Below the pieces are notes generated by a model that did not search any database, was not told where the DNA came from, and saw only the letters and a list, made by a program, of their open reading frames with translations. Both the position numbers and the translations under genes were made by a program. Below, piece after piece: positions 30,816 to 38,011 of a stretch of 64,000 nucleotides of DNA (its first letter is position 1; each line of letters starts with the position of its first letter). This stretch comes from Maridesulfovibrio zosterae DSM 11974 (lineage in GTDB: Bacteria > Desulfobacterota > Desulfovibrionia > Desulfovibrionales > Desulfovibrionaceae): contig NZ_AUDC01000012.1 in assembly GCF_000425265.1 (NCBI RefSeq), positions 124,001-188,000 of the forward strand. The letters are read 5' to 3'.

Positions 30816-31766
30816 ATGGCAAAAACTGATATTCTGCTTGAAACCGGTACTAATGAACTTGAAATACTCGAATTTTATATTGATCTTCCAAAAACTGAAT
30901 CAGGACCGGAAGAAAGATGTCATTTCGGTGTTAACGTTGCTAAAGTAATGCAGGTCATTGAAAGCCCGCAGCTCGAACACCCGGAATCAGCTGCGCATCC
31001 GTGTTTCTTGGGAACTATTCCGCTTCGCAACCATATTCTTCCAGTACTTGATCTCGCGGTATGGCTTGGTCTGGAACGCAAAAACAATAAATATGACATT
31101 GTAATAGTCACGGAATTCAGTCAAACAATTTCTGGTTTCCAAGTCAGCGGAGTTACAGAAATACACAGGGTGGGCTGGCAACAGGTTTTATCGCCGGACA
31201 AATTCATGAGTAGCTTTGATGACAGCTGCATTGTCGGTATAGTCGAGAAAGAAGACAGATTTATACAGCTTCTGGATCTTGAATCAATACTAGCAGATCT
31301 GGACCCGACCCTAGGCGGAGACTTTGATAATCCAACTGCAATTGCTTCAGAAGCATATGCTGCCCTGGCTTGTGATGATTCACCTACAATTAGGGCCATG
31401 CTTGAAAAAAGTCTTAGTAAGGCAAATTTCCGGCACACAATTTTGCACAACGGTGAAGAAATGCAAAATGCTCTAAAACAGGTAAAACTTGCCGCCAAGC
31501 AGGAAAATCGCCCCATCTCCGATTATGTAGAGGTCGTCATTTCAGATATTGAAATGCCGCTCATGGATGGATTCAGCCTGACAAAATGGATTAGAGAAGA
31601 TGACCAGCTTAAGAATATTCCAGTTATCCTTTATTCATCCATAATTACTAAAGAACTTAAGCATAAAGGAGATTCGGTAGGTGCTGATGAACAGGTATCC
31701 AAGCCTGATCTAAATCTCATCCCGGAAAAAGCAATCAAATTGATTGAAGCCCGTAAAACCAGCTAA
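30816..31766 (+). CDS. cheV: CheV-type chemotaxis coupling protein, second copy
   Basis: A 316-residue CheW-REC protein, the same length as the cheV product at 24967 and clearly paralogous (shared DILLE.GTNELEI start and ISDIEMP.MDG). The receiver phosphosite, the SSIIT segment and the SKP lysine are all present. The N-terminal CheW part has diverged more than the REC part. The ATG follows AGGAG at 9 bases. Followed by a strong terminator, so monocistronic. Confidence 0.92.
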   Translation: MAKTDILLETGTNELEILEFYIDLPKTESGPEERCHFGVNVAKVMQVIESPQLEHPESAAHPCFLGTIPLRNHILPVLDLAVWLGLERKNNKYDIVIVTEFSQTISGFQVSGVTEIHRVGWQQVLSPDKFMSSFDDSCIVGIVEKEDRFIQLLDLESILADLDPTLGGDFDNPTAIASEAYAALACDDSPTIRAMLEKSLSKANFRHTILHNGEEMQNALKQVKLAAKQENRPISDYVEVVISDIEMPLMDGFSLTKWIREDDQLKNIPVILYSSIITKELKHKGDSVGADEQVSKPDLNLIPEKAIKLIEARKTS

Positions 31767-31790
31767 CACCAACTGGATTTAAAAGCACAT

Positions 31791-31826
31791 AAGGTCGGCA
31801 TAAAAAATTATGCCGACCTTTTTTTC
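31791..31826 (+). terminator. Terminator after the second cheV
   Basis: A perfect 13-bp stem (AAGGTCGGCATAA) with a 4-base loop followed by a run of seven T, 25 bases after the stop codon. Confidence 0.92.
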
Positions 31827-31912
31827 TTGCCTAGATTAAAACTAGGCCATATCTTTATACTCCCGAAATACGGTATATCTAAAAATTCAATCTTAAATTG
31901 GAGATTCTACAC

Positions 31913-32239
31913 ATGGAAGATGTGAGAGTATATGGTGATGTTCAAGGTCTGACGCAGCAGGATTTTGAAGAAATTAAACATAGTCTGCCCTTTAATAAAG
32001 TTGTCTTCAAAGACAATGTCCTCAATGTTGATTACGAGGGACATTTTATCGATATTGATGATTTTCTTGAAGAACTGCTCAAACGTTTACCAGAAACAGG
32101 GTGGGCAAAAATAGATTATATTGATCATATAGACTGGGCACTTACAAGGCACGAAATTAATAACGGTAAGCTATCTTCAAGAGCTATAAACATTGATGCA
32201 GTATTAGAACCTACCAAAAATGAAGCTGGTCAAAGATAA
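31913..32239 (+). CDS. Small acidic protein of unknown function
   Basis: 108 residues from the ATG at 31913, which has GGAG 9 bases upstream; an in-frame TTG five codons earlier is less likely. I do not recognise the family. The protein is acidic, without signal peptide, membrane helix or cysteines. It has a run of Asp/Glu around FIDIDDFLEELLKRLPETGW (positions about 46-65) that looks like an amphipathic helix followed by a turn. Own terminator downstream. It reads as a real soluble protein because of its ribosome binding site and flanking terminators. Confidence 0.7.
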   Translation: MEDVRVYGDVQGLTQQDFEEIKHSLPFNKVVFKDNVLNVDYEGHFIDIDDFLEELLKRLPETGWAKIDYIDHIDWALTRHEINNGKLSSRAINIDAVLEPTKNEAGQR

Positions 32240-32318
32240 CCCTGGTCTCTGTAGAAAATTGTATAACGTAACACGTCAAAAATTATTCTATAAAAAATTT
32301 TTAAGTAATCAAAACACG

Positions 32319-32362
32319 AAATGGGTAGAACCGATAATCAAATTTCGGTTTCTACCCATTTT
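32319..32362 (+). terminator. Terminator after the small acidic protein
   Basis: A 15-bp stem (AAATGGGTAGAA-CCG, one bulge) with a 12-base loop and a short T tract, 80 bases after the gene. It also faces the convergent cold-shock gene. Confidence 0.7.
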
Positions 32363-32425
32363 AAAGAAATATATAATTAAACGAACTCTAAACTATTCTT
32401 AGACTTCTTCAACAGTTGAAGATAG

Positions 32426-32635
32426 TTAATAATTAATAATTCTGACTGAAATAGCTTTAGGTGCAATCTCCTGATCTATAACTTCGAAAACTACTTTTTC
32501 CCCCACATTCAGAGTTTTAAACCCTTCTCTGACAACTTCTGAATAATGGACATAAATATCCTTTCCGCTTTCATCTGTGATGAACCCGAATCCTTTAATA
32601 TCATTGAACCAGCTGACTATTCCTTTTGAACTCAT
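32426..32635 (-). CDS. Cold-shock-domain protein
   Basis: A 69-residue single cold-shock (OB-fold) domain that should bind single-stranded RNA/DNA. The RNP-1 motif KGFGFIT is intact. RNP-2 reads DIYVHYS, where most CspA proteins have VFVHFS, so two aromatic positions are conservatively changed. Most canonical family members have a basic N terminus with GTVKWFN; here it is GIVSWFN. The gene precedes a second OB-fold gene's stop by only 44 bases (infA lies upstream), so the two may be co-transcribed. Confidence 0.9.
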   Translation of the reverse strand: MSSKGIVSWFNDIKGFGFITDESGKDIYVHYSEVVREGFKTLNVGEKVVFEVIDQEIAPKAISVRIINY

Positions 32636-32679
32636 AAAACCTCATCACTGGATCATAAATTAAATACAGCTTGGAGCTG

Positions 32680-32898
32680 TTATTTCGTACGGAAAGTAAT
32701 TCGCCCTCTAGTCAAATCATAAGGAGAAAGTTCTATCTTAACTTTATCACCAGGCAAAATACGTATATAAAATTTACGCATCTTTCCTGAAATATGCCCA
32801 AGAACAACATGCCCGTTTTCAAGCTCCACACGGAACATAGCATTAGGCAGTGCTTCCTGCACAATGCCTTCAACCTCAATGGCTTCTTCTTTAGCCAT
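32680..32898 (-). CDS. infA: Translation initiation factor IF-1
   Basis: IF-1 covers the 30S A site during initiation. The 72-residue OB-fold protein starts [19 protein letters not shown] and contains the typical [19 protein letters not shown] and [12 protein letters not shown] segments. It lies apart from the ribosomal protein operons, with the cold-shock gene downstream and hflX upstream. Confidence 0.97.
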   Translation of the reverse strand: MAKEEAIEVEGIVQEALPNAMFRVELENGHVVLGHISGKMRKFYIRILPGDKVKIELSPYDLTRGRITFRTK

Positions 32899-33067
32899 AA
32901 CATCCTCCGTCTACAAACAGCAATTAACTTTAAACACATTCGCTGAAATACAGTGTGAATTTGATTTACAATCATACGCTCTTTCTAGCAATACACAAAC
33001 GCCGAAACAGCAATAAAATTTAAAAGAAAAAACAAAGAAGCTGATGAGTAATAAAATTAAAATCGTT

Positions 33068-34738
33068 TTAACGCGGAGATGCACCAACTTTTTCTAAAGC
33101 TTCCATTATTTTTTCGACAAGATTATTAAGAGATCTACGATCAAGAGCACTTGCAGGAATTCCATGTGGATAGCTGTTCTGCATGAGTTCGCGCTGCTCA
33201 TCGTTAAGCTGATCCCATTTATTAAGCACAAGTATACTGGAAACTTCACCTAAATCCATATCAGTAATAATTTTTTCTACAGCTTCAATCTGTTCATCAA
33301 CTTCCGGGTGAGAAGAATCGCACACATGGAGCAGAACATCAGCAGCTTCAAGTTCTTCAAGAGTTGCTCTAAAAGCTTCTTTAAGTTCCTTGGGAAGCTG
33401 GCGAATAAATCCAACAGTATCGGTCAAAATAAGTTCTTTATCCATAGGAAAACGGATACGTCTGCTTGTTGGATCAAGGGTTGCAAAGAGTTTGTCTTCA
33501 GCAAGAACAATACTGTTTGTCAAAGTATTCAGCAAAGTTGATTTGCCGGCATTAGTGTAACCGACTAATGAGACTACGGGAACCCCTGCGCGGGCACGAC
33601 GTTCTCTGGTAAATCCACGCTGTTTACTAATTTTTTTCAGTTCATTCCCTAATTTAGTCAGCTTATCAGTAATACGACGACGATCAATTTCAAGTTTTGT
33701 TTCACCTGGGCCACGACCGCCAATACCACCCATCAATCTGGACATGGCTCTATTTTTACCGACCAGACGGGGCATTGTATATTTCAACTGTGCCATTTCC
33801 ACCTGCAGTTTTCCTGCACGGGTAGTGGCATGCTGAGCAAAAATATCAAGAATAAGCTGAGTACGGTCGAGAATTTTGCGTTCAGTAAGTTTGGCAAGGT
33901 TGCGCATCTGCGCGGCAGAAAGTTCCTGATCAAAAAGAACCACTTCAGCATCAGCCTGCAAAGCGAGAACTTCAAGCTCTGCCAGCTTACCCTTACCCAT
34001 AATAAATTTAGGATTAAGTTTTTTGATGCGCTGAACTAAGCGCCCTTCAACTTTAAGTCCGGCAGTATCTGCCAAATCTTCAAGCTCATCAAGGGAACGT
34101 TCCTGAATTGATTTTGGATCGGTAGAAACACTGACTACAATTGCACGCTCTCGTTTATCGGTAGTATCGCGTGTACGATCTGCCCTGCGAAATTCGTCTT
34201 CAAGAGCTTTAATCTGAGCAGGGAGATCAATATCTGCACGATCCCACCGCGAGGGAGGCAATTGTTCATATGCTTTTTCACTGGAGCCAGGAGGAAGAAG
34301 ATATGCGTACTGAACAAAATCAGGCTCTCCGTGAGAATCAGATGCCATAACCGTGACACTGTCCAGTCGCAGAAAAACCATATCCATAAGGTCTTCTTCA
34401 GACAGATTATCGCCGGCAATATGGGTGTGCAGAAGACGCAATCCTCTAAGACGCCCTTCGGACTGACGAGCTCTGGGGAGTTCCGGAATATAGATAGAGG
34501 AGGGATCACCCACCAGAATCATTTCAGGTTTACCCTGACGATTGATCAGCAAACCTATCTGGCGGCCAATTTCATGGCTCAAAAATGAAAGCTCACGAGC
34601 CTGTTCATTTGAAAAACCACATGGATCGCTGTAACGGCGATCTGCCAAGCGGTTGATTCTTTTGAGTTCACTGGGCTTCAGACCCTGAGTGTTCCCTTTT
34701 GCTTTAAGAGCTATGGCTGAATCTTCCTTTACCCACAA
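33068..34738 (-). CDS. hflX: GTPase HflX
   Basis: HflX splits stalled ribosomes under stress. The 556-residue protein has the HflX N-terminal domain (the KLNPKFIMGKGKLAEL and FDQELSAAQ segments), the glycine-rich linker GGIGGRGPGETKLE, and a GTPase domain with VGYTNAGKST, DTVGFI and NKWD. An extra ~190-residue N-terminal part (LLHTHI..LSEEDL) is longer than E. coli HflX but known in longer family members. The start is a TTG without a good Shine-Dalgarno, only 15 bases after the terminator of the upstream gene, so the true start is uncertain. Confidence 0.92.
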   Translation of the reverse strand: MWVKEDSAIALKAKGNTQGLKPSELKRINRLADRRYSDPCGFSNEQARELSFLSHEIGRQIGLLINRQGKPEMILVGDPSSIYIPELPRARQSEGRLRGLRLLHTHIAGDNLSEEDLMDMVFLRLDSVTVMASDSHGEPDFVQYAYLLPPGSSEKAYEQLPPSRWDRADIDLPAQIKALEDEFRRADRTRDTTDKRERAIVVSVSTDPKSIQERSLDELEDLADTAGLKVEGRLVQRIKKLNPKFIMGKGKLAELEVLALQADAEVVLFDQELSAAQMRNLAKLTERKILDRTQLILDIFAQHATTRAGKLQVEMAQLKYTMPRLVGKNRAMSRLMGGIGGRGPGETKLEIDRRRITDKLTKLGNELKKISKQRGFTRERRARAGVPVVSLVGYTNAGKSTLLNTLTNSIVLAEDKLFATLDPTSRRIRFPMDKELILTDTVGFIRQLPKELKEAFRATLEELEAADVLLHVCDSSHPEVDEQIEAVEKIITDMDLGEVSSILVLNKWDQLNDEQRELMQNSYPHGIPASALDRRSLNNLVEKIMEALEKVGASPR

Positions 34739-34752
34739 GGGATGTTTTAAAT

Positions 34753-34790
34753 TAAAAAAAATGAGACGTCATAAAACAGACGTCCCATTT
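34753..34790 (-). terminator. Terminator after IMP cyclohydrolase
   Basis: A 12-bp stem (AAATGGGACGTC/GACGTCTCATTT, one G-T pair) with an 8-base loop and eight T on the minus strand. It begins 8 bases after the stop codon and ends within 15 bases of the annotated hflX start. Confidence 0.85.
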
Positions 34791-34797
34791 AAACTAT

Positions 34798-35397
34798 CTA
34801 AGCATCATGATCTGCCAAATATTTGGCAATCATCGCATCGTATTCTGAAACAAGTGCAAAAGTCTCCGCAGCAAGATCTTTTCTAAGAGACAAAGAAACC
34901 TTACCATCATTCTTTTTCATATCGTCAAGAATGCGGGGATAATGTACCGGACTCGGTACAACCAGAACAGAATGAAAATTTTTGGCTGAAGCACGCAGCA
35001 TTGTAGGACCACCGATGTCGATCTGCTCAACAGCGTTCCTAAGATCCTGCCCTTCACTTACAGCTTTGGCAAAATTGTACAGGTTTACACAAACCATATC
35101 GATCGTCTTGATACCATGCTCGTCAAGAGTCGATAAGTGTTCAGGATTGTCTTTATCCGCAAGAATACCGCCATGCACACTAGGATGCAAAGTTTTGACA
35201 CGGCCGCCCATAATTTCAGGAAAACCGGTAACATCACTTACAGACTTGACTTCAAGTCCTGCATCAAGAAGCATTTTTCTTGTACCACCAGTGCTGATAA
35301 GTTCAACACCGAAGCCGACCAATTCAGACGCAAATTCAGCAAGACCGGATTTATCAGTTACACTGAGAACTCCGCGCTTAATAGGCAACATATCCAT
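34798..35397 (-). CDS. purH: Stand-alone IMP cyclohydrolase (PurH N-terminal domain)
   Basis: Catalyses ring closure of FAICAR to IMP, the last step of purine synthesis. The 199-residue product matches only the inosinicase half of bifunctional PurH (LISTGGT, RVKTLHPSVHGGIL, VNLYNFAK, DIGGPTMLRASAKN). The AICAR formyltransferase half is absent downstream: the gene ends with a proper stop and terminator, so it is a split arrangement and not a truncation. The start MDMLPIKRG has GGGAG 7 bases upstream; a longer upstream reading runs through the structured leader and is rejected. Confidence 0.93.
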   Translation of the reverse strand: MDMLPIKRGVLSVTDKSGLAEFASELVGFGVELISTGGTRKMLLDAGLEVKSVSDVTGFPEIMGGRVKTLHPSVHGGILADKDNPEHLSTLDEHGIKTIDMVCVNLYNFAKAVSEGQDLRNAVEQIDIGGPTMLRASAKNFHSVLVVPSPVHYPRILDDMKKNDGKVSLSLRKDLAAETFALVSEYDAMIAKYLADHDA

Positions 35398-35566
35398 TAG
35401 ACATCTCCCAAAAACAGTTTTTTGTGGAGTTGTGCCGGATTTACGCACCAAAAGCAAGCATCTGTATATAGCTTTTCCCTGTAGTCGGTCCCCGTCCTCG
35501 ATTAACACTTATCGAGGACGGGACCAACCGGGAGGGGATCGGCTTTATATAATGGAGCCTTATGAG
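35398..35566 (-). ncRNA. Structured leader upstream of IMP cyclohydrolase (possible ncRNA)
   Basis: The 169-base gap between the TPR gene and purH contains an 18-bp hairpin (35484-35525, GTTGGTCCCGTCCTCGAT against its complement, one bulge and one G-T pair) with an 8-base loop. Flanking segments can extend the rod (CCCT/AGGG and TATATA/TATATA with a bubble between). There is no T tract. It could be a cis-regulatory leader or a small RNA; I could not match a known riboswitch consensus. Confidence 0.4.
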
Positions 35567-36121
35567 CTAAATCTGCTCAAGAAGTTCCTTTGCCGCAGCA
35601 TTTGCGGGATCCATTTCAAGGATCATTTCAAGCTGCTGAACAGCTTCATCTTTTTTATCCATGCAGATATAAAGACCTGCAAGGGAATAACGTACTTCAT
35701 GCTTCGCAGGATCTATTTCAAGAAACTTTTCGAGAAAAGGAGCTGCTTCAGCAACTCTTTCAGCCTCGTGCCCTATTCTGATAATTCCAAAAAGAGCAAC
35801 CATATTACTTGCGTTAATCCTGAGAGCTTCAGAAAAGTTGTCAAAAGCCTCTTCCTGCCGTGATGTTTCCATCTGAATAAGCCCCATTCCAGCGAAGCTC
35901 TTATCGTTGACCTCTACTGCATGAGCTTTTTGATAAAGCTGCATAGCGGAATCATATTCACCACGCTGAACGGCAATAGTTGCGAGACCTATATAAGGAT
36001 CAGGATGAACCCCGTTGGACCCTGCTGCCTTCTTGTAATAATCTTCAGCCTTATCCAGTTCGCCCATGAACAGATAACACTCACCGAGTTCCTTGTTAAT
36101 TTCATAATCTAGATGACTCAT
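35567..36121 (-). CDS. Tetratricopeptide-repeat protein
   Basis: 184 residues made almost entirely of TPR helix pairs: GECYLFMGELDKAEDYYKKA, GLATIAVQRGEYDSAMQLYQ, GLIQMETSRQEEAFDNFSEA, YSLAGLYICMDKKDEAVQQL and so on. No signal peptide or membrane segment, so probably a cytoplasmic scaffold. It is divergent from the flagellar operon; a role with flagella is possible but not shown. Confidence 0.88.
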   Translation of the reverse strand: MSHLDYEINKELGECYLFMGELDKAEDYYKKAAGSNGVHPDPYIGLATIAVQRGEYDSAMQLYQKAHAVEVNDKSFAGMGLIQMETSRQEEAFDNFSEALRINASNMVALFGIIRIGHEAERVAEAAPFLEKFLEIDPAKHEVRYSLAGLYICMDKKDEAVQQLEMILEMDPANAAAKELLEQI

Positions 36122-36437
36122 AATTCCCCTCCGGAAATTTTACCGCTGATTCATATTTGGCGGCATTATTTTCGACCGATATTGGTCTGCAACAAACAAT
36201 GCAACCTATGTGCCAAAATCTTTTTTACCTAGTACTACATTATAACAATAGAAACTTTTACACTGACTATTTTCCGACACAGCACTACTTTCATACATTT
36301 CTTCCAGTATAAATAACTTTATATAACAAACACATACAAACGATGGAACAACTTTTGCTTATACACAGTCACTTAGTTTTACATTCACTTTTCCTGAGCT
36401 AAACAGCACCAGGAAATTTTTGCAGGAGGATATATAA
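36122..36437. other. Gene-free divergent gap between the TPR gene and flgB
   Basis: 316 bases, AT-rich, with a sigma-54-like element at 36344-36360 directed at flgB. No open reading frame, repeat or terminator was recognised in the rest. Confidence 0.5.
36344..36360 (+). promoter_or_regulatory. Sigma-54-type promoter of the flagellar operon
   Basis: TGGAAC-N5-TTGCTT (36344-36360) keeps the invariant GG and GC dinucleotides with exactly ten bases between them. It lies about 78 bases before the flgB start codon. RpoN control of basal-body genes is known in several proteobacteria; here it is inferred from the motif. Confidence 0.6.
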
Positions 36438-36848
36438 ATGAAAGGAATGTTCGAAGGTTACGTCGGGTTAACTGGTAAGGTACTGGACCTGAGATTACAA
36501 CGTCAGAATCTTGTCGCCTCCAATATCGCGAATATCAACACACCGGGTTATAAGGAAAAAAAGATCGAATTTGAAGGCGAGCTGCAAAAAGCTCTTGGTC
36601 TTGATGCTCAAGGTAACATGACCAAAACCAGCAAAATGCATATTCCGACGGCATTTAATGCCGGAACCTTTAACGGAAAATTTCTCTCCAACTTTGAACC
36701 CAGAGTTGTCCACGGGGAAAACGCAGTAGACATGGACAAGGAAATGGTAACCATGGCTAAAAACACACTGCAATACAATGCGCTGACTCAGGTTATTTCA
36801 AAAAGCTTTGAAGGCATGAATAAAGTCATCCAGAGCGGAGCAAGATAA
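36438..36848 (+). CDS. flgB: Flagellar basal-body rod protein FlgB
   Basis: Proximal rod subunit between the MS ring and distal rod. The 136 residues have the FlgB signature RQNLVASNIANINTPGYK (about 22-39). AGGAGG lies upstream of the ATG. The stop codon overlaps the flgC ATG by one base. First gene of flgBC-fliEFGHI. Confidence 0.96.
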   Translation: MKGMFEGYVGLTGKVLDLRLQRQNLVASNIANINTPGYKEKKIEFEGELQKALGLDAQGNMTKTSKMHIPTAFNAGTFNGKFLSNFEPRVVHGENAVDMDKEMVTMAKNTLQYNALTQVISKSFEGMNKVIQSGAR

Positions 36849-37288
36849 TGAACTTCATGACAGCACTTGAAATCGGAGCGTCAGGACTCAAAGCACAGCG
36901 CGAGTACCTGAACGTCGTGTCGATGAACATGGCGAACTCCAGAACAACACGCACTGAAGATGGCGGGCCATACCGCCGTAAAAGTGTTGCCATGGAGTCC
37001 AGCCCCCTGCTCTCACCTTTTGATTCCGTTATGAATCAGGAACAAAACAAAATGCTTCGAGGCGTAACTGTTCGCGGAATCGTTTCTGATACACGGCCAT
37101 TTAAAGAAGTGTATGAGCCCAACCATCCGGATGCAGATAGTAAAGGGATTGTCAAATACCCGGACATCAACATTGTCGAAGAAATGGTTAACATGATCAC
37201 CATCAGTAAATCATACGAAGCTAACGCACAGGCTGTTGATTCAGCTAAAAACATGTTCAACCGTGCCCTTAGAATCGGTATGACTTAA
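36848..37288 (+). CDS. flgC: Flagellar basal-body rod protein FlgC
   Basis: Proximal rod protein, 146 residues. The N-terminal heptad-type helix with LNVVSMNMANSRTTRTEDGGPYRRK and the C-terminal helix NMFNRALRIG are typical. Its ATG overlaps the flgB stop, so translation is coupled. Confidence 0.96.
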   Translation: MNFMTALEIGASGLKAQREYLNVVSMNMANSRTTRTEDGGPYRRKSVAMESSPLLSPFDSVMNQEQNKMLRGVTVRGIVSDTRPFKEVYEPNHPDADSKGIVKYPDINIVEEMVNMITISKSYEANAQAVDSAKNMFNRALRIGMT

Positions 37289-37340
37289 ATTTGACTGAAA
37301 TTTGACAACGAAGAACTGACCGACACCAAGGAGATATAAA

Positions 37341-37667
37341 ATGGCAATCAAGAACGTAGCAATGCAGGCATACACAAACGCTCTTCAGACCCAGAAGAAT
37401 TTTGAGAAGAAGTTTGACAAGACGATGGAGATGAATAAGCCTCAAGGCAATTCATTTTCAGAGACTCTGACAAGCTCACTCAAAACAGTTAATGACATGG
37501 AAACTGAAAAAAAATCCATGATTGCAGACTTTGCATCAGGTAAAAATCAGAATGTTCATGAATTGATGATATCCATGCAAAAAGCCAATATTGCCATGAC
37601 CATGACCAGCACAGTGCGCTCTAAAGTGATGACCGCTTATCAGGAAATGCTGAAAATGCCTTTCTAG
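37341..37667 (+). CDS. fliE: Flagellar hook-basal body protein FliE
   Basis: Adaptor joining the MS ring to the rod. The 108-residue product ends with the conserved KANIAMTMTSTVRSKVMTAYQEMLKMPF. The ATG has AAGGAG at the correct distance. A 344-base gap with a long palindrome separates it from fliF. Confidence 0.93.
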   Translation: MAIKNVAMQAYTNALQTQKNFEKKFDKTMEMNKPQGNSFSETLTSSLKTVNDMETEKKSMIADFASGKNQNVHELMISMQKANIAMTMTSTVRSKVMTAYQEMLKMPF

Positions 37668-38011
37668 GATTGATACATATAGTATTAGCCATAGGCACGT
37701 AACACATCTCCTTGGTATAGTAGCTTACGTGCTTTGATAAAAGCAGCCTTCACAGGATCAGTGTCAAATTTCAGGTATAATCTGTAGTAATCTTTCTGCT
37801 GCTGGGATAATTTTAATTATCCCAGCAGCAGAAAGATTACTTGTTACCAGCCGGAATTTTCTAACTTTTTCATAGACATTTTATTGTCATCTCCCTTCAC
37901 AGCACATCAAATACGAATTAAAACTCACTCATAAGATACTAATATAATTAAGACTTATAACATTGGGCCACATATTGCATTTCTCCTTGAAAAATCGTCA
38001 GGAGTTTAATT
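37668..38011 (+). repeat. fliE-fliF gap with a 27-bp perfect inverted repeat
   Basis: 37786-37812 and 37815-37841 are perfect 27-base inverted repeats separated by two T (arms contain CTTTCTGCTGCTGGGATAAT). A second, weaker inverted repeat (GCACGTAA/TTACGTGC) occupies 37695-37702 and 37725-37732. Only TTGTTACC follows the large palindrome, so it is at best a poor intrinsic terminator. A sigma-54-like element is at 37964. No gene is seen in the gap. Confidence 0.85.
37964..37979 (+). promoter_or_regulatory. Sigma-54-type promoter upstream of fliF
   Basis: TGGGCCACATATTGCA keeps GG-N10-GC and the TTGCA -12 element, matching the sigma-54 consensus length of 16. It lies 33 bases before the fliF ATG, so fliF-fliI can be transcribed independently of flgBC-fliE. 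Confidence 0.55.

Noticed and set aside
32220-32402. A 60-codon plus-strand frame overlapping the end of the small acidic protein gene
   Set aside because: It runs through the strong terminator hairpin at 32319-32362, has no ribosome binding site, and its product is low in recognisable features.
35398-35508. N-terminal extension of the IMP cyclohydrolase by 37 codons
   Set aside because: The extension translates the leader hairpin region, lacks homology to PurH, and a good Shine-Dalgarno precedes the internal ATG at 35397.
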